A stretch of DNA of 64,000 nt from Defluviimonas salinarum (GTDB lineage Bacteria > Pseudomonadota > Alphaproteobacteria > Rhodobacterales > Rhodobacteraceae): the NCBI RefSeq assembly GCF_026013545.1, contig NZ_JAPDOG010000004.1, positions 230,294-294,293 on the forward strand, given 5' to 3'. The position numbers and the translations under genes are program-made. Below are positions 32,299 to 42,950 of the stretch, piece after piece (positions within the stretch are counted from its first letter, which is position 1; the number at the start of each line of letters is the position of its first letter). Under the pieces are notes generated by a model. The model searched no databases, was not told where the DNA came from, and worked only from the letters and a program-made list of their open reading frames with translations.

Positions 32299-33495
32299 AT
32301 GCGCGAGACGACCGACATCCTGATTTCCGGCGGCGGCGTCGCCGGACTGACCGCGGCGGCGGCCTTCGGCGCCGCGGGCTTTCGCGTGATCTGCGTCGAT
32401 CCCGCGCCCCCGGTGACCGGGGCCGAGGAGGACGGCGCGGACATGCGCACCACCGCCTTCCTGCAGCCCGCCCGCGCGGTGCTGGAGGCGGCCGGGCTCT
32501 GGGAGCGGCTCGCGCCCCATGCCGCGGCACTCAAGGTGATGCGGATCGTCGATGCCGGCGGCGAAGCGCCAGAGCCGCGCATCGTCAAGGATTTCGACGC
32601 GGCCGAGATCGGCGAGGAGCCGTTCGGCTGGAACTTTCCGAACTGGCTTCTGCGCCGCGAGACGGTGGCGCGGATCACAGAACTGCCGAACGTCAGCTTC
32701 CGCCCCGGCGTCGCCACGGCGGGCGTGCTGACCCGCACCGATGCCGCGCTGGTGACGCTCTCGGACGGCACCACGGTTTCGGCCCGGCTTCTCGTCGCCG
32801 CCGACGGCCGCGCGAGCCCGGTCCGCGAGGCGGCGGGCATCGGCGTCAAGACCACGCGCTACGGCCAGAAGGCGCTCGCCTTCGCGGTCACCCATCCGAT
32901 CCCGCACGACAATGTCTCGACCGAGATCCACCGCACGGGCGGGCCCTTCACGCTGGTGCCGCTGCCGGACCGCGACGGCAGGCCCTGCTCGGCGATCGTC
33001 TGGATGGAGACCGGGCCCGAGGTGCTGCGGCTCGCCGCCCTGCCGGTCGCGGAATTCGAGGCCGAGATGCTGGCGCGTTCGGCCGGGCTTTTCGGGCCGC
33101 TGACGCTGGTCACGCGGCGCTCGGTCTGGCCGATCATCAGCCAGATCGCCGACCGGTTCGAGGCCGAACGCATCGCCCTGCTGGCCGAGGCGGCGCATGT
33201 GGTGCCGCCGATCGGGGCGCAGGGGCTGAACATGTCGCTCGCCGATCTCGCCTGCCTCGTCGAGCTCGCCAAGGCGGCGCCCGACCGGCTCGGCGAGCGG
33301 GCGATGCTTCTGGCCTATCACCGCCGGCGCTGGCCCGAGGTGAAGGCGCGGGTGACCGGGATCGACCTTCTGAACCGGACCTCGATGCTCGGGGCGCGGC
33401 CCCTGCGCGACCTGCGCGCGGGCGCGCTGAATGCGCTCTATTCGCTGGCGCCGGTGCGCAGGACGCTGATGAAGGCCGGGCTCGGGATGCGCTAG
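32299..33495 (+). CDS. UbiH/UbiF-type FAD-dependent monooxygenase
   Basis: Flavoprotein hydroxylase of 398 aa. The Rossmann motif ISGGGVAGLTAAAAFGAAG is at the start. The DG motif appears as AADGRASPVREAAGI. The third FAD motif reads LLAEAAHVVPPIGAQGLNMSLAD, where the usual Asp is a Glu, as often in alphaproteobacterial UbiH/UbiL proteins. The likely role is a ring hydroxylation in ubiquinone synthesis. The specific position (C1, C5 or C6) cannot be assigned. Its stop codon shares the tetramer CTAG with the stop of the convergent methyltransferase. Confidence 0.82.
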   Translation: MRETTDILISGGGVAGLTAAAAFGAAGFRVICVDPAPPVTGAEEDGADMRTTAFLQPARAVLEAAGLWERLAPHAAALKVMRIVDAGGEAPEPRIVKDFDAAEIGEEPFGWNFPNWLLRRETVARITELPNVSFRPGVATAGVLTRTDAALVTLSDGTTVSARLLVAADGRASPVREAAGIGVKTTRYGQKALAFAVTHPIPHDNVSTEIHRTGGPFTLVPLPDRDGRPCSAIVWMETGPEVLRLAALPVAEFEAEMLARSAGLFGPLTLVTRRSVWPIISQIADRFEAERIALLAEAAHVVPPIGAQGLNMSLADLACLVELAKAAPDRLGERAMLLAYHRRRWPEVKARVTGIDLLNRTSMLGARPLRDLRAGALNALYSLAPVRRTLMKAGLGMR

Positions 33496-34310
33496 GCCTC
33501 GCAGAGGAAGCTCACCGTGCGGATCCGCCGCTCGGTCAGGTTGCGCACCTGATTGCGCACCATCTCCTCGAAGCCCTCGCCGAGGATCATGCCGCTCGAG
33601 ACGGCGCGGGCGCCCGACTGCGCGATCCGGGCCGACAGCGCCTCGAACCAGGCCACGCTCTCGTCGCTCGAATCGGTGCGGTCAAGCACCCGGAACCCGG
33701 CGCCGGTCAGGAGGCTTTCCACCTGGTCCGGCGTGGCGACGAAGCTGATCGCGGCATCCTGCGCCCAGGGCACCGGGTAGTGGATCGCCCCGCCCTCGCC
33801 TTGCATGACGTCATAGACGAGGAACCGGCCGCCCGGCTTCAGGACCCGGCGCGCCTCAGCGTAGAGCCGGTCCTTGGCCGCGATGTTCATCGCGACATGG
33901 AAGGTCAGCGCCGCGTCGAAGGAGGCGTCCTCGAACGGCAGCGCGGTGGCGTCGCCTTCCACGAAGGTCACGCGGTCGGTGAGGCCGAGCCAGCCGCTGA
34001 TCTCGTTCGCGGCCCGGCAGAATTCGGGCGTGAGGTCGATGCCGGTGACGTGGCATCCCCAGGTCTCGGCCAGCGTGCGCGCGGGCCCACCGAGCCCCGC
34101 ACCGAGGTCGAGCACCTTCGACGCCGGGCCGAGCTGCAGGCCGGGGGCAAGCTCCAGCGTCGCGGCCCGGCCACGGATATGGAACTCGTCCACCGGCCCG
34201 AGATCGGCGGTGGTGATCCGGGCGAGGTCCTTGCCGGCCCCCTGGAGACTCGCCGCGATCCGCGCGGCGAGCCCCTCGCCCCTTGTGTAGTGTCGAGCAA
34301 CCTCGGTCAT
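33492..34310 (-). CDS. SAM-dependent methyltransferase
   Basis: Class I methyltransferase of 272 aa. The SAM pocket is visible as VLDLGAGLGGPARTLA (motif I), then GIDLTPEFCRAA, VEGDATALPFEDASFD and the LKPGGRFLVYDV strand. The architecture resembles sarcosine/dimethylglycine and UbiE-type enzymes. The ATG was chosen for the length and the HYTRGEGLAARI leader. The substrate is not known. It is convergent with the UbiH-type gene and shares the CTAG stop. Confidence 0.8.
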   Translation of the reverse strand: MTEVARHYTRGEGLAARIAASLQGAGKDLARITTADLGPVDEFHIRGRAATLELAPGLQLGPASKVLDLGAGLGGPARTLAETWGCHVTGIDLTPEFCRAANEISGWLGLTDRVTFVEGDATALPFEDASFDAALTFHVAMNIAAKDRLYAEARRVLKPGGRFLVYDVMQGEGGAIHYPVPWAQDAAISFVATPDQVESLLTGAGFRVLDRTDSSDESVAWFEALSARIAQSGARAVSSGMILGEGFEEMVRNQVRNLTERRIRTVSFLCEA

Positions 34311-34368
34311 CCCGCCCTCCTTCCGGTTGCGGAAGGGTAACGCCGGGAGACCCTGCCGGCAAATCCCG

Positions 34369-35496
34369 TCAGAGAGCCGCGTCGAGCGCCCGCCTGACCC
34401 GCGCCACCGTGCCTTCGACGTCGTAGAGCTTGTCGAGGCCGAAGAGGCCGATGCGGAAGCTGCGGTAGGTGTCGCCCTCGCCAACCTGCAGGGGCACACC
34501 GGCGGCGATCTGAACGCCTTGGGCTGCAAACTTCTTGCCGGTCTGGACCTCGGGATCCTCGGTGAAGCTGACGACGACGCCGGGCGCGCCGAAACCTTCG
34601 GCTGCGACCGAGGTGATGCCGCGCGAGGCGAGCTCGGCCCGGACCGCGTTGCCGAGCGCCCACTGCGCCGCGCGGAGCCGCTCGAAGCCGTAGTCTTTCG
34701 TCTCCTGCATCGTGTCGCGGAAGGCGCGGAGCGCGTCGGTGGGCATAGTCGCGTGATAGGCGTGCCCGCCATTCTCATAGGCGGCCATGATCGCGCGCCA
34801 TTTCTTGAGGTCCATCGCGAAGCTCGACGAGGTCGTCTCCTCGAGCCGCTGCAGGGCATCGGCCGAGAACATCACGAGCCCGGCCGAGGGCGAGGCCGAC
34901 CAGCCCTTCTGCGGCGCCGAGATCAGGACGTCGACGCCGATCGCCTTCATGTCGACCCAGACGCAGCCAGAGGCGATGCAGTCGAGGACGAAGAGCGCGC
35001 CGACCTCATGCGCGGCCTCGGCCAGCGCCTTGAGGTAATCGTCGGGCAGGATCATGCCGCTCGCGGTCTCGACATGGGGCGCGAAGACGGCGTCGGGCTT
35101 CGTGTCGCGGATCGCCTGGACGACCTCGGCGATCGGCGCGGGGGCGAAGGGCGACCGGGCGGAGTTGCCGATCTGGCGGGCCATCGCGACGACGGTCTCG
35201 CCGGCGAAGCCGCCCATGTCGAAGATCTGGCTCCAGCGGAACGAGAACCAGCCGTTGCGGACGATCAGCGCCTTCCTGCCACCCGCGAACTGGCGCGCGA
35301 CGCTTTCCATCGCGAAAGTCCCGCCGCCCGGCACCAGCGCCACCGACTCGGCATTGTAGACCTCCTTCAGGAGCGCGGAGATGTCGCGCATCACGCCCTG
35401 GAAGGCCTGGCTCATGTGGTTGAGCGAGCGGTCGGTGAAGACGACCGAGAATTCCTCGAGCCCGTCCGGGTCGATGTTCGGCAGAAGCGCGGGCAT
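34369..35496 (-). CDS. Class V aminotransferase (alanine/serine--glyoxylate type)
   Basis: PLP enzyme of 375 aa. The PLP Lys is in SAPQKGWSASPSAG. The Asp that contacts the ring nitrogen is in FVLDCIASGC, and the N-terminal phosphate-binding loop is VPGGGTFAMES. The family includes alanine-glyoxylate, serine-glyoxylate and serine-pyruvate aminotransferases. The sequence does not decide between them. The start ATG is preceded by GGAGG-like sequence (GGAGGTCCCC). The methyltransferase gene follows after 58 nt on the same strand. Confidence 0.85.
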   Translation of the reverse strand: MPALLPNIDPDGLEEFSVVFTDRSLNHMSQAFQGVMRDISALLKEVYNAESVALVPGGGTFAMESVARQFAGGRKALIVRNGWFSFRWSQIFDMGGFAGETVVAMARQIGNSARSPFAPAPIAEVVQAIRDTKPDAVFAPHVETASGMILPDDYLKALAEAAHEVGALFVLDCIASGCVWVDMKAIGVDVLISAPQKGWSASPSAGLVMFSADALQRLEETTSSSFAMDLKKWRAIMAAYENGGHAYHATMPTDALRAFRDTMQETKDYGFERLRAAQWALGNAVRAELASRGITSVAAEGFGAPGVVVSFTEDPEVQTGKKFAAQGVQIAAGVPLQVGEGDTYRSFRIGLFGLDKLYDVEGTVARVRRALDAAL

Positions 35497-35598
35497 GGGG
35501 ACCTCCGTTGTTGGCTGCCTTCCGGGTACCGCATAGGCGCGGCAAAGGCAAAGCCGGTTGCGACATCCATGCGCCGGATTCGCGCGCGGCGGCGGTGG

Positions 35599-35656
35599 CC
35601 GGGGGCGTCCCGCCCCCGGACCCCCCGGGGGTATTTGGGCAATGAAGAAGGGTCAG
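35599..35656. repeat. G-rich hairpin plus GTATTT intergenic repeat
   Basis: A perfect 9-bp stem (CCGGGGGCG and CGCCCCCGG, loop TCC) is followed by CCCCCCGGGG, GTATTTGGGC and ATGAAGAAGGGTCAG. The last 15 bases recur exactly at 61780-61794. It lies between the second Lrp gene and the aminotransferase and probably also acts as a terminator. Confidence 0.5.
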
Positions 35657-36107
35657 CCGAGCGGACCGGGGCGGCGTTCTTCCGAAAGGAGCACGTTGGC
35701 CTCGACATTGCCGAGACCGGGCAGGGTCATGATCCGGCGCCGCAGCACGCGCTCGAAATCGGCTAGGTCGCGGGCAGTGACGCGCAGGCGGTAATCGTAG
35801 AGGCCAAGGACGTGCTGGACGGTCTGGACCTCGGGGATCGCGGTCGCGGCGCGTTCGAAATCCTCGAGGCTGACGCGGCCCTTGGTGGCGAGCTTCACGC
35901 CGAGAAAGACGGTGACGCCGAAGCCGAGCCGCTCGGCGTCGAGGTCGATGCGGCGGCCGGCGATCACACCCGCTTCCTCGAGCCGGCGGATGCGGCGCCA
36001 GGTGGCGGGTTGGCTGAGGCCGAGGGCGCGGCCGATCGCGCCGGCGCTCCGGGTGGCGTCGGCCACGAGCGCTTTGAGGATCGCCCGGTCGGTGTCGTCG
36101 AGCGCGA

Positions 36108-36111
<4 letters not shown>
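35653..36111 (-). CDS. Lrp/AsnC family regulator, second of a tandem pair
   Basis: 152 aa. N-terminal AsnC-type HTH (DDTDRAILKALVADATRSAGAIGRALGLSQPATWRRIRRLEE), followed by the RAM ligand-binding domain (about 65-150, VFLGVKLATKGRVSLEDFE, then GLYDYRLRVTARDLADFE). It overlaps the upstream Lrp gene by 4 nt, so the two are co-translated and could form mixed oligomers. ilvC is divergent from the pair. A branched-chain amino acid ligand is plausible. Confidence 0.88.
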
Positions 36112-37716
<1,605 letters not shown>

Positions 37717-37741
37717 CCTTCCATCTGGACCGAAGCAACTG

Positions 37742-37776
37742 CAGGGGGCAGCATCCATGCTGCCCCCTGTCATTTT
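37742..37776 (+). terminator. ilvC terminator
   Basis: Perfect 13-bp stem (CAGGGGGCAGCAT and ATGCTGCCCCCTG) followed by TCATTTT, 26 nt after the ilvC stop. A classic intrinsic terminator. Confidence 0.85.
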
Positions 37777-37787
37777 GCGGAGCCCCG

Positions 37788-38660
37788 ATGCCACAACCGA
37801 CCCTGCGTGACTGGCTGTCGATCGCGGCCCTCGGCCTTATCTGGGGCGCGACCTTCATGGTCATCGCGCTGGCCTTGCGCGGATACGGGCCGGTGACTGT
37901 CGCGACGGCGCGCACCACTCTTGGTGCCGTGACGCTCTGGATCGCCGTTCTGGTACTCGGGCGCGCCCTGCCCCGCTGGTCGGCACGGCTTGGCGCCCAT
38001 GTCCTCGTCATCGGGCTGTTCTCGACCGCCTTTCCGTTCTTCCTGCTGTCCTGGGGGCAGCAAAGCGTGCCGTCGGCCGTCGCCGGGCTCTCGATGGCGG
38101 CCGGGCCGCTCTTCGTCCTGCCGCTGGCCCATGCCCCTGTGCCCGGAGAGCAGTTGAGCTGGCGCAAGGCGTCAGGCTTCTCGCTCGGGTTTCTCGGGGT
38201 GTTGGTGTTGATGGGGTCGGACGCGCTCAGCGGCAGTGCCACCGCGCTGCCGCGTCTCGCCTGCCTTTGCGCGGCGCTCTGCTACGCGGTAGCGTCCATC
38301 ACCACCCGGCGCTGTCCGCCCATCGATCCGATCCTTCTGGCCGCGTTCGCGTTGCTCGTGGGCGCCTTGGCCCTGATCCCGGCGATGCCGTGGAGTGAGG
38401 GACTGCCCCGCCCCGCCGGTGCCGTGCCGATGGCGGCGATCGTGATCCTCGGCCTCGTGCCGACGGCGCTCGCAACGCTGATCCGTGTGCAGGTGATCCG
38501 CGCGGCGGGTCCAAGCTTCACGGCGCTGACCAGTTATCAAGTCCCGCTCTGGTCATTCTTCTTTGGCGCGCTGGTTCTGGGCGAGGTTCTGGCGCCGCGC
38601 TTCTTTGTGGCGCTGGGGCTGATCCTCGCCGGCCTGACGTTGAGCCATCGGCGGCGCTGA
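37788..38660 (+). CDS. DMT family (EamA) transporter
   Basis: Inner-membrane protein of 290 aa made of two EamA repeats of five helices each. The first repeat begins GLIWGATFMVIALAL and has the LFVLPLAHAP block; the second has a similar LIPAMPWSEG. The C-terminal TSYQVPLWSFFFGALVLGEVL followed by LGLILAGLTLS is diagnostic. Family members export amino acids, nucleosides or other metabolites; the substrate is not known. Its ATG lies 11 nt after the ilvC terminator, so the promoter may overlap it or depend on read-through. Confidence 0.88.
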   Translation: MPQPTLRDWLSIAALGLIWGATFMVIALALRGYGPVTVATARTTLGAVTLWIAVLVLGRALPRWSARLGAHVLVIGLFSTAFPFFLLSWGQQSVPSAVAGLSMAAGPLFVLPLAHAPVPGEQLSWRKASGFSLGFLGVLVLMGSDALSGSATALPRLACLCAALCYAVASITTRRCPPIDPILLAAFALLVGALALIPAMPWSEGLPRPAGAVPMAAIVILGLVPTALATLIRVQVIRAAGPSFTALTSYQVPLWSFFFGALVLGEVLAPRFFVALGLILAGLTLSHRRR

Positions 38661-38667
38661 CAGGGGG

Positions 38668-40007
<1,340 letters not shown>

Positions 40008-40011
<4 letters not shown>

Positions 40012-41030
40012 GGTTCTTCTCCTTGGGTCGCGGCCAGCCAGAGCCGCAGCGCCTGTTTTGCCTCGACGATATCATGGACCCGGTGGATCTGCACTCCTTG
40101 CGCCACCCCGGCCAGCGTCACCGCGACGGTGCCGGGCACCCGGAGATCGGCCCGGGCTTCCGCTCCGCACCCCGCGATCGCGCCGATGAAGCGCTTGCGC
40201 GAGGCGCCGAGGAGCACCGCGCAGCCGAGCCCGTGAAAGATGGAAAGCCCCCGAAGCAGCGCAAGGTTGTGCGCCACGGTCTTGCCGAAGCCGATGCCGG
40301 GGTCGACGATGATCCGCTCGCGCGGAATTCCCGCCGCCTCTGCCGCCGCGATGCGTTCGGCAAGGAAATCATAGACATCGAGGAGGACGTTGTCGTAGCG
40401 GGGATCGGCCTGCATGGTCGCGGGCGTGCCTTGCGCATGCATGAGGCAGACCGGCACGCCGCGCCGGGCGACCAGCGCCGCAAGATCAGGATCGTAGCCC
40501 AGAGCGGCGACATCGTTGACGATTTCCGCCCCGGCATCGAGCGCCGCGACGGCCACGGCGGATTTGCGGGTGTCGATCGAGACCGGCACCCGGAGGCCGC
40601 CCTCTTTCAGGGCGGCGATCACCGGCGCGGTGCGGGCGATCTCCTCCTCGCGCTCGACATCCGCCGAGCCGGGCCGCGTGCTTTCTCCGCCGATGTCGAG
40701 GATCTCGGCCCCGGCCTCGGCCATCGCACGGGCATGGGCGAGCGCGCGGTCGGGGGCGTGGAAGCGGCCGCCGTCGGAGAAGCTGTCGGGCGTGACGTTG
40801 AGTATCCCCATCAGCCGCGGCGCGTCGAGCGAAAGCCCGGCGAGCGGCGCGCGGGGCGCGGTGAGGCGGTGGCGCACATCTTCGGGAAGCTCGGAGGCGG
40901 CGACGAGCCCGCGCGAGCCCGCACGGGTCAGGTGTTCTGCGCGGTCGAACCAGCACCAGCCGCCCGCCAGAGGCAGGGCGCCTTCGGGCCGGGCGGGGTC
41001 GGTCATCGAGATCGGGCGAAAGTAATCCAT
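40008..41030 (-). CDS. folP: Dihydropteroate synthase
   Basis: Condenses dihydropterin pyrophosphate with p-aminobenzoate in folate synthesis. The core is visible: [27 protein letters not shown] block, [24 protein letters not shown] and [11 protein letters not shown]. An N-terminal extension of about 75 aa precedes the TIM barrel, which makes the protein 340 aa against the usual 270-290. The ATG used (MDYFRPI) is typical of alphaproteobacterial FolP. This extension is where a short N-terminal domain sits in Rhodobacterales homologues. Confidence 0.94.
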
Positions 41031-41074
41031 GACCGGGTTTTGGGCGCTCGCGGCGGCGAAGGCAAGCGGTCGCG

Positions 41075-41971
41075 TCAGGCCGGCTCGACCGGCACGCGGC
41101 AAGCCGCCGGAAGTGAAACAGGGCCGTGAACGACAAGCCTGAGGGCGGCAAGCTCGCCCGCGAGCCAGGCCGCGAGCGCGACGCCGTCCTCGCCCGATCC
41201 CGGCGCGCCTGGCGTGTCGAGCACGAGCTTCGAGGGCGCCCAAACCACCATGTTGCCCTGCTTCATCGCCCAGTCGAGTTCGGTCCGCGTCGCGACCACG
41301 TTCAGGCGGGGATCGCGCGAGGCCAGGACCCAGGCGTTCTGCTCGATCGCGAGGAGATCGATGCGGGTCTGGCACGGCCCGTCGCCGGTCGCAGGGCGGG
41401 TCGTGTCGGGCAGGCCGACCGCGAGCACGACGGGTGCCGCCGTGGCGGCGAGCCGGTCGAGCCGGGCGGAGAGGTCCGGCGCGGCGATGGTGGCGTTGTC
41501 GAGATAGGCGACGACCGGATGCGGCACCTCGGCGGCGGTGACCGGCGCGGCCTCGGCGCGGCTGCGCACGATCTCCACCCCGAGCGCGCCCGGACCGCGG
41601 TCGAGCTTCTCGATCCGGAGGAAGACGCGGCAGGGCTGCGGCTCGGCGAGGATCCGCGCGGCGATGTTTTCCGCGAGCGTTTCGAGGAGGTTGAGCCGCT
41701 CGGCCGCAAGTTCGGCCGCGATCGCCTCGGTGAGGCGGTCGTAGGAGAGAATCTGGTCGACATCGTCGCCGGCGTCGCCGCCGCCGCGTGCAAGTTCCAC
41801 CACCACGTTGAAGCGCAGGCGCTGTTCCTGACCACGCTCCTGCTGGAAGGCGCCGATATCGGCCGCGACGATGTGGTCGCGCAGCGAAAGCCGGTCAGGC
41901 GGATCGGCCGGCGCCATCGCTGCCGCGCGGGCCTCGGGATGGGCGAAGGCCTGGTGGATCTCGTCGGTCAT
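41075..41971 (-). CDS. folB: Dihydroneopterin aldolase with an extra C-terminal half
   Basis: The first 140 residues form a dihydroneopterin aldolase: DHIVAADIGAFQQERGQEQRLRFNVVV, the catalytic Glu region LNLLETLAENIAARIL, and the Lys-containing RIEKLDRGPGALGVEI. This domain normally makes up the whole protein (about 120 aa). Here another 150 residues follow (about 145-298, starting VTAAEVPHPVVAYLDN), with no motif I recognise. The gene leads into folP after 44 nt on the same strand. Two Mets are possible; the one before TDEIHQ gives the family-like start. The C-terminal half could be a regulatory or second catalytic domain. Confidence 0.85.
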   Translation of the reverse strand: MTDEIHQAFAHPEARAAAMAPADPPDRLSLRDHIVAADIGAFQQERGQEQRLRFNVVVELARGGGDAGDDVDQILSYDRLTEAIAAELAAERLNLLETLAENIAARILAEPQPCRVFLRIEKLDRGPGALGVEIVRSRAEAAPVTAAEVPHPVVAYLDNATIAAPDLSARLDRLAATAAPVVLAVGLPDTTRPATGDGPCQTRIDLLAIEQNAWVLASRDPRLNVVATRTELDWAMKQGNMVVWAPSKLVLDTPGAPGSGEDGVALAAWLAGELAALRLVVHGPVSLPAACRVPVEPA

Positions 41972-42070
41972 GTCGCATCGGCTCCGGCGCTGGGTCGCGC
42001 GCATCATAGCGCGCGCGCCTGGCGCCGAAAGCCCGAACGCGGCGCTTTGCGCCGCGCCCGCGCCGCAGAT

Positions 42071-42751
42071 TCAGTTCAGCGCGGTCCGGACCGGCGCGCG
42101 GTAGAAGATATGCGAGCCGATCATCGCCGTGCGGTCGAATTTCTTCGACCACGACGGCCGCACCGCCGGCGTGTGGAAATAGGTCGCGCCATCGGTCAAC
42201 TGGCGAGGCGCGCCGTCCATCATCGCGCGGGCGACCTTCCGCGCGGTGGTCCAGGCGCGCTTCTCGCTGATCCGCTCTGGCTGGCCGTCGCAGGTATAGG
42301 AGAACTGGCAGCCGTTGGCGTTGCCCTGGTTGACCACGCCGCAGATCGTGCGCGGGAAGGACTTGCTCTCGACCCTGTTGAGGATCACCTCGGCCACCGC
42401 GGCCTGGCCCTTGATGCCCTCGCCGCGCGCCTCGAAGTAGAGCGCGGTGGCGAGGCATTCGAACTCCGGCCCGCCCTTCGGCGCCGGCAGGCTGGCGAGC
42501 CAGTCCTTGTCGTAGGAGATGGCGCCCTTGCGGGTCTTCGCCTTCGGCTTCGGCGGCGTCACGATCTCTTCGAGCCGCTCGCCGTCGACGGCGCCGAGCG
42601 CCGCCTTTTCCTGGCCGAGCAGCGTCGCGAGGTTGACCCCCAGAGCCGCAGTTGGATCGTTGGATTGGCTCACCGTCATCTCGGCATGCACGCCTCCGGT
42701 GAGGGCGAGGAGCATGGCCATGCTCCCGGTCCAGCACTTCAGCACTGACAT
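42071..42751 (-). CDS. SleB-type cell wall hydrolase
   Basis: Secreted hydrolase of 226 aa. The signal peptide is MSVLKCWTGSMAMLLALTGGVHA. The Hydrolase_2 (SleB) domain covers about 100-215: FECLATALYFEARGEGIKGQAAVAEVILNRV (the Glu of FEARGE is catalytic), then SFPRTICGVVNQG, CQFSYTCDG and GATYFHT. In Rhodobacterales such proteins remodel peptidoglycan during growth or division. The middle region is Lys/Pro-rich and probably a linker. It is transcribed alone with a 199-bp upstream spacer. Confidence 0.88.
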   Translation of the reverse strand: MSVLKCWTGSMAMLLALTGGVHAEMTVSQSNDPTAALGVNLATLLGQEKAALGAVDGERLEEIVTPPKPKAKTRKGAISYDKDWLASLPAPKGGPEFECLATALYFEARGEGIKGQAAVAEVILNRVESKSFPRTICGVVNQGNANGCQFSYTCDGQPERISEKRAWTTARKVARAMMDGAPRQLTDGATYFHTPAVRPSWSKKFDRTAMIGSHIFYRAPVRTALN

Positions 42752-42950
42752 ATCACTATCCCGAATTGCTTCGTCGAGCCCCAGCCCCCCAAGGCTTTAG
42801 GACCGGGGTGACATAACGGAAACATTGCGAAACGTCCAGCCACGCGACATTTCAGCAACAGTATAGTGGCGAATCTTAGCCTATGGTTCCGAATCGGAAA
42901 CGGTCAGAGCGGCCAAGAACGCCTGACGACTTCCTGACAAACCACTGACA

